Notes under the pieces: generated by a model
Databases searched by the model: none
The model's input: only the letters and a program-made list of their open reading frames with translations
Told to the model about the DNA's origin: nothing
Shown here: positions 8,260-17,897 of the stretch, piece by piece
Layout: the number at the start of each line of letters is the position of its first letter
Numbering within the stretch: the first letter of the stretch is position 1
Translations under genes and position numbers: made by a program
Origin: Curtobacterium sp. MCBD17_013
GTDB taxonomy: Bacteria > Actinomycetota > Actinomycetes > Actinomycetales > Microbacteriaceae
Reading direction: 5' to 3'
NCBI RefSeq assembly: GCF_003234565.1
Contig: NZ_QKTU01000006.1
Coordinates: 62,001 to 126,000, forward strand
Length of the DNA stretch: 64,000 bases

Positions 8260-8265
8260 AGGGTA
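8260..8265 (-). promoter_or_regulatory. -10 hexamer of the membrane-anchored protein gene
   Basis: TACCCT on the minus strand, 6 nt before the ATG at 8253. Confidence 0.45.
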
Positions 8266-8316
8266 GGTCCGCTCGGCGGGGTTCCCGCGGAGCGACGCCG
8301 GACCGGCGCGAGCGGC

Positions 8317-8856
8317 TCAGAGGATCTTGAGCATCCGGGTGTTGCCGAGCGTGTTCGGCTTGACCCGGGCGAGGTCGAGGAACTCCGCGACGCCCTCGTC
8401 CGACGACCGCACGAGCTCCGCGTAGACCTCGGGCGACACGACGGACTCCCCGATCTCCAGGTAGCCGTGCTTCGTGAAGAACTCGACCTCGAACGTCAGG
8501 CAGAAGATCCGGCCGATGCCGAGCTGGCGGGCGTCGTGTTCGAGCCCGTCGAGGAGCCGGTGCCCGACGCGCTTGTGGAGCCAGGCGGGGTCGAGCGCGA
8601 GCGTGCGCACCTCGGCGATGTCGTCCCAGAACACCGCGAGCGCGCCACAGCCGATCGGCACCCCATCGGGTCCCTCGGCGATCCGGAACTGCTGGATCGA
8701 GCCGTACAGGGTGACGTTGTCCTTGCCGAGCAGGATCCGCCGCGCCACGTAGGGCTCGATGAGCCGCTGGATGTGTGGCACGTCCGAGGCGAGCGCCGGA
8801 CGGACGAGGATCCCGTGCTCGTCGCGCGCGAGTGCCGCCGGCTCCTGGTCGTCCAT
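8317..8856 (-). CDS. argA: Amino-acid N-acetyltransferase (short actinobacterial NAGS type)
   Basis: A 179-residue GNAT protein of the type represented by Mycobacterium tuberculosis Rv2747, which acetylates glutamate/glutamine at the first step of arginine synthesis. Shared landmarks as I recall the family are VRPALASDVPHI at the start, CGALAVFWDD, the VGHRLLDGL acetyl-CoA loop, the LTFEVEFFTKHGY stretch, and the signature ending VAEFLDLARVKPNTLGNTRML. No amino-acid-kinase domain is present, as expected for this short form. TAGGGT lies 7 nt before the ATG, so the transcript is probably leaderless. It stands alone, away from other arg genes. Confidence 0.88.
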   Translation of the reverse strand: MDDQEPAALARDEHGILVRPALASDVPHIQRLIEPYVARRILLGKDNVTLYGSIQQFRIAEGPDGVPIGCGALAVFWDDIAEVRTLALDPAWLHKRVGHRLLDGLEHDARQLGIGRIFCLTFEVEFFTKHGYLEIGESVVSPEVYAELVRSSDEGVAEFLDLARVKPNTLGNTRMLKIL

Positions 8857-8863
8857 CCGCTCC

Positions 8864-8869
8864 ACCCTA
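8864..8869 (-). promoter_or_regulatory. -10 hexamer of argA
   Basis: TAGGGT on the minus strand, 7 nt before the ATG at 8856. Confidence 0.45.
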
Positions 8870-8981
8870 GCCGGGGTGCCGCGCACACGACGGCCGGGAG
8901 GCGCGGGACCGATCCGCACCGTCCCTCCCGGCCGGTGGGCGGAAGCTGGATCCGACCTGACGGCACACCAGGCACCCGGCG

Positions 8982-8987
8982 TAGCGT
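8982..8987 (+). promoter_or_regulatory. -10 hexamer of the acidic protein gene
   Basis: TAGCGT lies 7 nt before the ATG at 8995. Confidence 0.45.
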
Positions 8988-8994
8988 GCGCGCC

Positions 8995-9357
8995 ATGACT
9001 GACTCCAACGACGCAGCACAGCACCCGGCGGTCCCCCTCGGCAGCGAGGGGCGCCACGCAGCGGAGCCCTCGGGCGACGCCGCAGCACTCGACCACGACC
9101 ACACGCACGACTCGAGCCCGCACACGAACATCGGTGCCCTGGGCGACGACTCGGTGGGGCACATCTTCGACCAGACGAACGGCCTGGCGGACGGCCTCTC
9201 GGGCGACAGCGAGGAGAACGAGGACCTGCAGGGCAGCGAGAGCAGCACCGGCGACGGGCGCCTCACGTTCGACGACACCGAGGGCGGCGGCAACGTGACG
9301 GACGGCGGCGGCTACACGGCCGGCGACGCCCGTGACGGCGAGGTCACCCACCCCTAG
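8995..9357 (+). CDS. Small acidic hydrophilic protein
   Basis: A 120-residue protein very rich in Asp, Glu, Gly, Ser and His, with no membrane segment and no recognised domain. It has a His/Asp patch (HDHTHDSSPH, about 35-44) and an acidic Gly-rich tail. It is probably largely disordered. Support as a gene comes from the TANNNT-ATG arrangement and the strong hairpin directly after it; I cannot name a function. Stress-related disordered proteins in actinobacteria have a similar composition, a weak analogy. Confidence 0.65.
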   Translation: MTDSNDAAQHPAVPLGSEGRHAAEPSGDAAALDHDHTHDSSPHTNIGALGDDSVGHIFDQTNGLADGLSGDSEENEDLQGSESSTGDGRLTFDDTEGGGNVTDGGGYTAGDARDGEVTHP

Positions 9358-9415
9358 CGCCAACGCCCCCGGGCCGGACGACCCGCCCCCTCGCGCGAGA
9401 CGACGCGCCCAGCAG

Positions 9416-9467
9416 GACGCGATCCCCTCCCCACCACCGTTTCCAGTGGTGCGGAGGGGATCGCGTC
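9416..9467. terminator. Bidirectional terminator between the acidic protein gene and clpC
   Basis: A 22-bp near-perfect stem (9416-9437 with 9446-9467) has an 8-nt loop between two convergent genes. Confidence 0.75.
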
Positions 9468-9486
9468 GTGTGTGGGGAGGAGGCCC

Positions 9487-11985
9487 TTACGCCTCGAGCT
9501 CCCCGGCCGGCTCGGCAGCCCCGGCGAGCACTTCCTCGCGACCCGGCTGACGCCCGGTCTCGAACTGGAAGGCACCGTCGGCGAAGTCGACCTTGACGTG
9601 GTCGCCCGCCGTGAGCTCACCCTGCAGGATGTGCTCGGACAGCTGGTCCTCGACCTCGTGCTGCATCGCGCGACGCAGGGGCCGGGCGCCGAGGGCGGGG
9701 TCGAACCCGACCTTGATGAGCTGCTCCTTGGCGGCGAGCGACAGCTCGACGGTCATGTCGCGGTCGAGCAGGCGGTCGGACAGGCGCTTGACGAACAGGT
9801 CGACGATCTGCAGCAGCTCGTCCTGCGACAGCTGCGGGAACACGATGGTGTCGTCGACGCGGTTCAGGAACTCGGGCTTGAAGTGCTTCTTCAGCTCCTC
9901 GTTCACCTTGGCGCGCATCCGGTCGTAGCCGACGGAGGAGTTGCCCTCGACCTGGAACCCGACGGGACCACCCGCGATGCCCTGCGAACCGAGGTTCGTC
10001 GTCATGATGATGACGGTGTTCTTGAAGTCGACCACGCGACCCTGACCATCGGTCAGGCGGCCTTCCTCGAGCACCTGCAGGAGCGAGTTGAAGATGTCCG
10101 GGTGGGCCTTCTCGATCTCGTCGAACAGGACCACGGAGAACGGCTTGCGGCGCACCTTCTCGGTGAGCTGGCCGCCCTCCTCGAACCCGACGAACCCGGG
10201 AGGGGCACCGAACAGCCGCGAGACCGTGTGCTTCTCACCGAACTCCGACATGTCGAGGGAGATCAGCGCGCCCTCGTCGTCGAACAGGAACTCGGCGAGC
10301 GCCTTGGCGAGCTCCGTCTTCCCGACGCCCGTGGGGCCGGCGAAGATGAACGAGCCGGAGGGCCGGTTCGGGTCCTTGAGGCCGGCGCGGGTCCGGCGGA
10401 TCGTCTTCGACAGGGCGGAGATCGCCTCCTCCTGCCCGATCACGCGCTCGTGCAGGGCCTTCTCCATGAAGACGAGGCGCGAGGTCTCCTCTTCCGTGAG
10501 CTTGAACACCGGGATGCCCGTGGCCTGCGCCAGGACCTCGGCGATGATGCCCTCGTCGACGGTGCCGGACGCGGCGACGTCACCCGCACGCCACTGCTTC
10601 TCGAGGCGGAGCCGCTCGCCGAGCAGCTTCTTCTCCTCGTCGCGGAGCGATGCGGCCTTCTCGAAGTCCTGCTCCTCGATGGCGGCTTCCTTCTGCCCGC
10701 GGACCGTCGAGATCTTCTCGTCGAAGTCGCGGAGCTCCGGCGGCGCCGACAGGATCGACAGGCGGAGGCGTGCGCCGGCCTCGTCGATCAGGTCGATGGC
10801 CTTGTCCGGCAGGAAGCGGTCCTGCACGTAGCGGTCGGCCAGGTTCGCCGCGGCGACGATCGCGCCGTCGGTGATCGACACCTTGTGGAACGCCTCGTAC
10901 TTGTCGCGGAGGCCCTTGAGGATGTTGATCGCGTGCGGGAGCGACGGCTCGTTCACCTGGACCGGCTGAAACCGGCGCTCGAGCGCGGCGTCCTTCTCGA
11001 AGTGCTTGCGGTACTCGTCGAGCGTGGTGGCACCGATGGTCTGGAGCTCACCGCGGGCCAGGAGCGGCTTGAGGATCGACGCGGCGTCGATCGCGCCCTC
11101 GGCCGCACCGGCCCCGACGAGCGTGTGGATCTCGTCGATGAAGACGATGATGTCGCCGCGGGTGCGGATCTCCTTCGTGACCTTCTTGAGGCGCTCCTCG
11201 AAGTCACCGCGGTAGCGGGACCCGGCGATGAGCGACCCGAGGTCGAGCGAGTAGAGCTGCTTGTCCTTGAGCGTCTCGGGCACCTCGCCCTTGACGATCG
11301 CCTGGGCGAGGCCCTCGACGACGGCGGTCTTGCCGACGCCCGGCTCGCCGATGAGGACGGGGTTGTTCTTGGAACGGCGGGAGAGGATCTGCATGACCCG
11401 CTCCATCTCCTTCTCGCGCCCGATCACCGGGTCGAGCTTGGCGTCACGCGCGGCCTGGGTGAGGTTGCGACCGAACTGGTCGAGCACCTGCGAACCCTGC
11501 TGTGCACCCTGCTGGTTCTCGCCGCCCACGGCGACGGCCTCCTTGCCCTGGTACCCGGACAGGAGCTGGATGACCTGCTGGCGGACCCGGTTGAGGTCGG
11601 CGCCGAGCTTCACGAGGACCTGGGCGGCGACGCCCTCGCCCTCGCGGATGAGCCCGAGCAGGATGTGCTCCGTGCCGATGTAGTTGTGGCCGAGCTGCAG
11701 CGCCTCGCGCAGGGACAGCTCGAGCACCTTCTTGGCGCGCGGGGTGAACGGGATGTGCCCCGTCGGCTGCTGCTGGCCCTGGCCGATGATGTCCTGGACC
11801 TGCTCGCGGACCGCGTCGAGGGAGATCCCGAGCGACTCGAGTGCCTTGGCGGCGACGCCCTCACCCTCGTGGATGAGACCGAGGAGGATGTGCTCGGTGC
11901 CGATGTAGTTGTGGTTGAGCATCTTCGCCTCTTCCTGGGCGAGGACGACAACACGACGGGCTCGGTCGGTGAATCTCTCGAACAT
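9487..11985 (-). CDS. clpC: ATP-dependent Clp protease ATPase subunit ClpC
   Basis: A Hsp100 unfoldase that feeds substrates to ClpP. The 832 residues show two Clp-N repeats ([13 protein letters not shown] near 27 and 101), AAA1 with Walker A GEPGVGKT (213-220), a central UVR/coiled-coil region ([23 protein letters not shown]), and AAA2 with GPTGVGKT and FLNRVDD. The start is fixed by GGGAG 7 nt upstream. The C-terminal tail is Ala/Gly/Glu-rich. Mycobacterial ClpC1 is essential and is the target of cyclomarin-type antibiotics; that is family knowledge. The upstream region shared with nadK has a candidate ClgR site. Confidence 0.97.
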   Translation of the reverse strand: MFERFTDRARRVVVLAQEEAKMLNHNYIGTEHILLGLIHEGEGVAAKALESLGISLDAVREQVQDIIGQGQQQPTGHIPFTPRAKKVLELSLREALQLGHNYIGTEHILLGLIREGEGVAAQVLVKLGADLNRVRQQVIQLLSGYQGKEAVAVGGENQQGAQQGSQVLDQFGRNLTQAARDAKLDPVIGREKEMERVMQILSRRSKNNPVLIGEPGVGKTAVVEGLAQAIVKGEVPETLKDKQLYSLDLGSLIAGSRYRGDFEERLKKVTKEIRTRGDIIVFIDEIHTLVGAGAAEGAIDAASILKPLLARGELQTIGATTLDEYRKHFEKDAALERRFQPVQVNEPSLPHAINILKGLRDKYEAFHKVSITDGAIVAAANLADRYVQDRFLPDKAIDLIDEAGARLRLSILSAPPELRDFDEKISTVRGQKEAAIEEQDFEKAASLRDEEKKLLGERLRLEKQWRAGDVAASGTVDEGIIAEVLAQATGIPVFKLTEEETSRLVFMEKALHERVIGQEEAISALSKTIRRTRAGLKDPNRPSGSFIFAGPTGVGKTELAKALAEFLFDDEGALISLDMSEFGEKHTVSRLFGAPPGFVGFEEGGQLTEKVRRKPFSVVLFDEIEKAHPDIFNSLLQVLEEGRLTDGQGRVVDFKNTVIIMTTNLGSQGIAGGPVGFQVEGNSSVGYDRMRAKVNEELKKHFKPEFLNRVDDTIVFPQLSQDELLQIVDLFVKRLSDRLLDRDMTVELSLAAKEQLIKVGFDPALGARPLRRAMQHEVEDQLSEHILQGELTAGDHVKVDFADGAFQFETGRQPGREEVLAGAAEPAGELEA

Positions 11986-12093
11986 GTGCTCTCCCTTGGC
12001 TCCGAGGGGGTGGAGCCGACAGATGTGCCGGTCCCTGGTGGGCCCGGCGACGTACATCGAGACTAACCAGCGCGCCTCCACGGGGCTGCCCCT

Positions 12094-12107
12094 GTTCGCC
12101 GTGGGCG
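12094..12107. promoter_or_regulatory. Candidate ClgR box upstream of clpC
   Basis: GTTCGC-CGTGG-GCG matches the GTTCGC-N5-GCG element described for the Streptomyces Clp regulator ClgR, as I recall it. It sits about 110 bp upstream of the clpC start in the divergent clpC-nadK region. A ClgR gene is not in the window. Confidence 0.45.
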
Positions 12108-12191
12108 TGACCCACGTGCGCAGTCGGTCCGGACGGCCCGGGAGGCGGTGCTCGCCTCGCCTGACCCTGGCCGCGGTCAGGTGGTCACCGC

Positions 12192-12197
12192 TACCCT
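12192..12197 (+). promoter_or_regulatory. -10 hexamer of nadK
   Basis: TACCCT lies 7 nt before the ATG at 12205. Confidence 0.45.
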
Positions 12198-12204
12198 CCG
12201 GACC

Positions 12205-13152
12205 ATGGAGGCACCACTCGTCGGGATCGTGATGCACCCCTCGAAGGACGTCCGGGCGTCGGTCGAGACCCTGCAGCGCTGGCACGCGTCGGGGCGGGGT
12301 CAGCTCGTCGCGCGCCGGATCGACGCCGCGCGGCTCGGCCCGGGGATCGAGGTGCTCGACGACGTCGAGTTCTGCGAGCGGGTCGACCTCGTCGTGTCCC
12401 TCGGTGGCGACGGCACGATGCTCGGGTCGATGCGCCTCGTGGCCGCCCGTCCGGTGCCGGTCCTCGGGGTGAACTACGGCAACGTCGGGTTCCTCGTCGA
12501 GATCGAGCCGGACGAACTCGCGGCGGCGCTCGAACGGATGTCCGCCGGTGACTACTCGCTCGAGCCGCACCACGCGCTCGAGGCCGTGCTGACGTGGTCG
12601 GGTGCCCGCACGAACTACCTCGCGTTCAACGACCTGACGATCGTCCGGCGCCCCGGCGCCGGGCAGGTCTCGGCCGACCTGACGATCGGGGGCCTCACGT
12701 ACGGGTACTACCGCGCCGACGCCGTCGTCGCCTCGACCCCTGCCGGCTCCACCGCCTACAACTACGCCGCCGGGGGCCCGGTGCTCTCCCCCGCCCTGTC
12801 CGGCTCGGTCGTGACGCCCGTCGCCCCGATGGCCGGGATCGACCGCTCGGTGGTCCTCGCGGCGAAGGAGCGCTACCGGTTCGACATCGCCGAGGGCACG
12901 CGGAGCGCCGCGCTCGAGGTCGACGGGCTCGTCGTCGGCGAGGTCGCCACCGGTGCGCAACTCGAGGTCCGGCTGCGCAAGAACGCCGGCACGGTGATCC
13001 GCCTCGACGCCGAGCGCCACGGGCGGACCGGCCGGGTCAAGCTGAGCCTGCTCGATCTCCCGGTGCGACCGGACCAGCTCATCGAGCTCATCCCCTCCGA
13101 GGTGCGGCAGCGGCTGCGGCAGCACGACCGACCGGAGCCCGACGAGGGCTGA
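12205..13152 (+). CDS. nadK: NAD kinase
   Basis: Phosphorylates NAD to NADP; 315 residues, the family length. The GGDGTML catalytic loop is present (about 67-73 from the chosen start), followed by NYGNVGFLVE, FNDLTIVR in place of the more common NEV/NDI, and STPAGSTAYNYAAGGP, the conserved nucleotide-binding TPxGSTAY. The ATG at 12205 is chosen over the in-frame upstream start because it gives the normal N-terminus and has the leaderless TACCCT hexamer. It is divergent from clpC and convergent with the sigma factor gene, and is not next to recN, its frequent neighbour in other actinobacteria. Confidence 0.94.
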   Translation: MEAPLVGIVMHPSKDVRASVETLQRWHASGRGQLVARRIDAARLGPGIEVLDDVEFCERVDLVVSLGGDGTMLGSMRLVAARPVPVLGVNYGNVGFLVEIEPDELAAALERMSAGDYSLEPHHALEAVLTWSGARTNYLAFNDLTIVRRPGAGQVSADLTIGGLTYGYYRADAVVASTPAGSTAYNYAAGGPVLSPALSGSVVTPVAPMAGIDRSVVLAAKERYRFDIAEGTRSAALEVDGLVVGEVATGAQLEVRLRKNAGTVIRLDAERHGRTGRVKLSLLDLPVRPDQLIELIPSEVRQRLRQHDRPEPDEG

Positions 13153-13226
13153 GGCCGCGCCTCCAGGACGGGAGGCCCGGTGCAGGACCACCGGAGCGGC
13201 CCACGCGACCGTCGGGACCGACGACG

Positions 13227-13262
13227 ACGGCCCGCCCGAGTCGTGTGACTCGGACGGGCCGT
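13227..13262. terminator. Convergent terminator between nadK and the sigma factor gene
   Basis: A 16-bp stem (13227-13242 with 13247-13262, one mismatch) with a 4-nt loop. Confidence 0.75.
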
Positions 13263-13347
13263 TCCCATCACCCCGCCGGATCGCCTTCCCACAGGACGAC
13301 CCGACTCCCCGCACCGACCCCGTCCGGGTCGGCCGTGGTCCTGGACC

Positions 13348-14394
<1,047 letters not shown>

Positions 14395-14837
14395 GGCTGA
14401 CTCTCCTTCGCGGTGACGGTTGACGGGGGCCGAACCGGCTGGGCCGGGCCGGATCACGTCGGACGGTGTCGTTCGGCGCTGGTCCTGCTGCCCCTCCATC
14501 GGGGCGTGCAACGAGTAAAGCGGGCCGGAGGTGTACCCCACAAATCGTTTCCTGCTTTTCCCAGGGATCTCCGTGCTTCGTCATCGCGGACCCCCGGGTG
14601 GGGGTACGGGACCACTCCGCCGACCGGCCCTCCGATCCCGAAGATGCTGGGGGAAGAGCCCGGAAATCCGCGGATCCTCGCCCGCGTCCGAACCGATTCC
14701 GGGACTGTACCCCGCCCTGTCACCCGGCGGCCGACACGTTCCGGGGTACGCGTGCGGATGGGGCCCCCGCGGCACGTCCGTACCCCTTTTCGGCAACGAT
14801 CCCGTAACACGCTCGTCACCCGGGGGTCGATCGGCGG
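14395..14837. promoter_or_regulatory. Motif-rich upstream region of the sigma factor gene
   Basis: This 443-bp gap has no gene that I can support. GTACCCC, or its complement GGGGTAC, occurs five times: 14533-14539, 14601-14607, 14707-14713, 14743-14749 and 14780-14786, alternating in orientation. Such density is far above chance for a 7-mer. The region presumably carries the sigma factor promoter and binding sites for an unidentified regulator. Confidence 0.55.
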
Positions 14838-14969
14838 TCACCAGCTCGGTTCGAGCCAGTCCGTGCGTCGCTGGGTCCCCTCCGCTTCGGCGTCGAGGTC
14901 GAACTCGTCGTACTCGCTCTCGATGTCCCCGACGAACGAGCGGGCGACGGCATGCAGCAGATCGGTCAT
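14838..14969 (-). CDS. 43-residue acidic small protein
   Basis: An ATG-to-TGA frame on the minus strand encodes 43 residues: a short amphipathic start (MTDLLHAVARSFVGD), an acidic middle (IESEYDEFDLDAEAEG) and a Trp-containing end (DWLEPSW). I do not recognise it. Codon use is typical of a real gene here (G/C third positions), but the ribosome binding site is weak. It lies between the 88-residue membrane protein gene and the sigma factor gene on the same strand. Confidence 0.5.
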   Translation of the reverse strand: MTDLLHAVARSFVGDIESEYDEFDLDAEAEGTQRRTDWLEPSW

Positions 14970-15050
14970 GCCGGCGATGCTGACCAGCCCCGACGACGGC
15001 GGGGTGAACGGCTCGTGTCGCGGCGCTGACCGCCGGACGTCCGGGAGCGA

Positions 15051-15317
15051 CTACTCCGCGGACTGCGGCGAGGCGGGGACGGCTGCGGGGCGGCTCGGCG
15101 CCTGCACGTCACGCGGCCCCGCGGTACCCGCGCCGGGTCCACCGGCGGCACGCTCCGCGGTGAAACGGGCGCGTTCCTCCCGTTCGAGCTTGGCGTAGGT
15201 CGCGCGCTCGGTGCGGTCGGCCCGGATGATCGCCCGCATGACGAACCAGAACACCAGGCCGACGACGACGGTCGGCGTCAGCGAGAAGATGATCCCGGTC
15301 ACGACTCCATGAGGCAC
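15051..15317 (-). CDS. Small single-pass membrane protein
   Basis: An 88-residue protein with one transmembrane helix (about 5-29, GIIFSLTPTVVVGLVFWFVMRAII). A charged cytoplasmic helix follows (RADRTERATYAKLEREERARF), then a Pro/Ala-rich tail. I do not recognise a family. The start is taken as the GTG at 15317, which puts the membrane helix at the N-terminus; upstream sequence in the frame is Arg/Pro-rich and implausible. lysS lies on the same strand further left. Confidence 0.68.
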   Translation of the reverse strand: MPHGVVTGIIFSLTPTVVVGLVFWFVMRAIIRADRTERATYAKLEREERARFTAERAAGGPGAGTAGPRDVQAPSRPAAVPASPQSAE

Positions 15318-15527
15318 GCGACCATGGTACGTCCCGGTGCTCGGGGTGCCGTGCGGGGGACCTGAGCGCACGGCCAGCGAGCGGAGCCCGTCCGCCGTGT
15401 GCGCACGCCGACGACGAGTGCGCATGCGCCCGCACGTCCCGTTGTCGTCCGTGTGCGCAGGAGTGCGTCGACTGCCGTGCTCGCAGGCTCGCCCGGGGCT
15501 AGCGTCGCGCAACGCTGGCGCGTTGCC

Positions 15528-17087
15528 CTAAGCTCCAGCCCCCTTGACGAGCGGGAACAGGATCGTCTCGCGGATCCCGAGGCCCGTGATCGCCATGAGC
15601 AGGCGGTCGATGCCCATCCCCATCCCGCCCGACGGCGGCATGCCGTGCTCGAGGGCGCGCAGGAACTCCTCGTCGACGCGCATGGCCTCGACGTCGCCGC
15701 CCGCGGCGAGCTTCGCCTGCTCGACGAACCGCTCGCGTTGCACCACCGGGTCGACGAGCTCGGAGTACGCCGTGGCGAGCTCGAACCCGCGGACGTAGAG
15801 GTCCCACTTCTCGACGACGCCCGGGCGCGACCGGTGCTCCCGCGTCAGCGGGGACGTGTCCACCGGGAAGTTCATGACGAACGTCGGGCGCTCGAGCGAG
15901 TCGATGACGAAGTGCTCCCAGAGCTCCTCGACGTACTTGCCGTGGGTGGCGTGCGCGACCTCGACGCCCTCGGCCTCGGCGAGCGCCTGCAGCTCGGCGA
16001 GCGGGGTGTCGGGCGTGATCTCGCGACCGGCCGCGGCCGAGAGCGACCCGTACATGTCGATGCGGTCCCACTCGCCGCCGAGGTCGTACTCGGTGCCGTC
16101 GGCGAGCGTCACGACGAGCCCGCCCGTGACGGCGAGCGCGGCGTTCTGCACGAGCTCCTGCGTCAGGTCGGCCATCTGCTCGTAGTTGCCGTAGGCCTGG
16201 TACGCCTCGAGCATCGCGAACTCGGGCGAGTGCGTGGAGTCGGCGCCCTCGTTCCGGAAGTTCCGGTTGATCTCGAACACACGCTCGATGCCGCCGACGA
16301 CCGCGCGCTTGAGGAACAGCTCGGGCGCGATCCGGAGGTACAGCTCGGTGTCGAACGCGTTCGAGTGCGTCACGAACGGGCGGGCCGACGCGCCACCGTG
16401 CTGGGTCTGCAGCATCGGCGTCTCGACCTCGAGGTAGTCGTGGGCCGCGAACGTCGCGCGGAGCGACTGCATCACGCCGGCACGTGCGCGCACGGTGGTG
16501 CGGGCCTGCTCGCGGACGATGAGGTCGAGGTAGCGGGCGCGGACCCGGGTCTCCTCGCTCAACTCGGTGTGCAGGTTCGGCAGCGGCAGGATCGCCTTCG
16601 CCGCGATCGCCCAGTCGTCGACCATGACGCTCAGCTCGCCGCGGCGGGACGAGATCACGCGGCCGTGCACGAACACGTGGTCACCGAGGTCGACGAACTC
16701 CTTCCAGCGCGCGAGCGACTCGTCCCCGACCTCGGCGAGCGACACCATCGCCTGGATGCGGGAGCCGTCGCCGGACTGGAGGGTCGCGAAGCACAGCTTG
16801 CCCGTGTTCCGCGCGTGCACCACGCGGCCGGCGAGCCCGACGACGTCGTCGGTCTCCTCGCCGCTCGGCAGGTCGGCGTGCTCGGCGCGGACCGCGGGGA
16901 TCGTCGTCGTGATCCCGAGCTCGACCGGGTAGGCCTCGATGCCCGCCGCCAGCAACCGCTCCCGCTTGTCGAGGCGCACCTGACGCTGCTCGCTCGTCTC
17001 GGCCGCGGCGGCTGCCTCGGCGTCGATGCGGGCGGTCTCGAGGGCGACGGCCTCGGGGTCGGTGGTGTCAGCGGGTTCGTCGGTCAT
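15528..17087 (-). CDS. lysS: Lysyl-tRNA synthetase, class II
   Basis: Charges tRNA-Lys; 519 residues. After a charged N-terminal extension comes the OB-fold anticodon-binding domain ([31 protein letters not shown]). The class II catalytic core follows, with motif 2 ([20 protein letters not shown]) and motif 3 ([20 protein letters not shown]). The internal MPPSGG segment preceding motif 3 is typical of LysS. TAGCAT (17125-17130, minus strand) is a plausible -10 about 40 nt upstream of the start. lysS ends the ftsH-fol block, as in mycobacteria. Confidence 0.97.
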   Translation of the reverse strand: MTDEPADTTDPEAVALETARIDAEAAAAAETSEQRQVRLDKRERLLAAGIEAYPVELGITTTIPAVRAEHADLPSGEETDDVVGLAGRVVHARNTGKLCFATLQSGDGSRIQAMVSLAEVGDESLARWKEFVDLGDHVFVHGRVISSRRGELSVMVDDWAIAAKAILPLPNLHTELSEETRVRARYLDLIVREQARTTVRARAGVMQSLRATFAAHDYLEVETPMLQTQHGGASARPFVTHSNAFDTELYLRIAPELFLKRAVVGGIERVFEINRNFRNEGADSTHSPEFAMLEAYQAYGNYEQMADLTQELVQNAALAVTGGLVVTLADGTEYDLGGEWDRIDMYGSLSAAAGREITPDTPLAELQALAEAEGVEVAHATHGKYVEELWEHFVIDSLERPTFVMNFPVDTSPLTREHRSRPGVVEKWDLYVRGFELATAYSELVDPVVQRERFVEQAKLAAGGDVEAMRVDEEFLRALEHGMPPSGGMGMGIDRLLMAITGLGIRETILFPLVKGAGA

Positions 17088-17198
17088 CGCGCGCGCAGCT
17101 CCGGGGGTCGTGGGGGATGCGTCGATGCTACCGGCCCACCACGGCGCAGCCGGCCGGGAGACGCCGGCCGGGAGACGCTGGCCGGGGACCGCGCACCG

Positions 17199-17897
17199 CT
17201 ACAGCGCCTGCTGCCCGTCCGCCTGCGCGAGCGCGTTCTCGACGGCGGACCGGACGAGCGCACCGAGCACCCGTCCCGGGTGGTCGACGCCGATCGCCGC
17301 CAGCGTCCCGGCGGCCTGGTCGACGATCGCGCTCGAGAAGTCCACCGCGGCCCGGACCGCGTCGGCGTAGGCGGCGCGGTCGGCCTCACGGACGACGACC
17401 GGCTCGGCACCCATCTCGACCACGAGCGCCTGCGCGATCGGCAACACCGGCGCGGGCGAGGTCACCGCGCAGTAGGCGTCCCGGAGGCGGGCGAGGTCGA
17501 CGCTCGTGCCCGTGAACGCCATCGCGGGGTGGATCGCCAGCGGGATGACGCCCTGGGCGGTCGCGGGCGCGAGGACCCCGACCCCGTGGTCCGGGCTCGT
17601 GTGCACGACGAGCTGTCCCGCCTGCCAGATGCCGGCGTCGGCCAGACCCTGCACGAGCCCCGGCAGCTGGTCGTCCGGCACGGCGAGCAGGACGAGTTCG
17701 CTCCGCTCGACGAGTTCCGGGGTCCCGAGCACGGGCGCGCCGGGCAGGAGCGCCTCGGCCCGGTCGAGTCCCGCGTCGGAGACCGCGGTGATGCCGACGA
17801 CCGCGTGCCCCGCGTTCGCGAGCGCGGCGCCGAGCACCGGGCCCACCCGGCCCGCACCGACGACGCCGACCCCGAGTCGTCCGGCCCGCTCGCTCAT
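17199..17897 (-). CDS. DUF2520 Rossmann-fold protein
   Basis: A 232-residue protein with an N-terminal NAD(P)-binding Rossmann motif (VGVVGAGRVGPVLGAAL, about 8-24) and a C-terminal DUF2520 helical domain (IHPAMAFTG onwards). Relatives such as M. tuberculosis Rv3603c sit immediately before panC, and the pair often behaves as one pantothenate unit. Here panC is absent and lysS follows after 111 nt. A ketopantoate-reductase-like role has been suggested for this family but is not shown by the sequence. GGAGG precedes the ATG; the start overlaps the upstream stop by 4 nt. Confidence 0.85.
   Translation of the reverse strand: MSERAGRLGVGVVGAGRVGPVLGAALANAGHAVVGITAVSDAGLDRAEALLPGAPVLGTPELVERSELVLLAVPDDQLPGLVQGLADAGIWQAGQLVVHTSPDHGVGVLAPATAQGVIPLAIHPAMAFTGTSVDLARLRDAYCAVTSPAPVLPIAQALVVEMGAEPVVVREADRAAYADAVRAAVDFSSAIVDQAAGTLAAIGVDHPGRVLGALVRSAVENALAQADGQQAL

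Noticed and set aside
9472-12066. 864-codon open frame on the plus strand opposite clpC
   Set aside because: It is exactly antisense to clpC, is rich in Leu/Asp/Glu/Val as expected from reading a high-GC gene backwards, and has no recognisable domain.
13227-13262. Riboswitch or structured RNA
   Set aside because: The only structure is a single long stem with a tetraloop between convergent genes, which a terminator explains.
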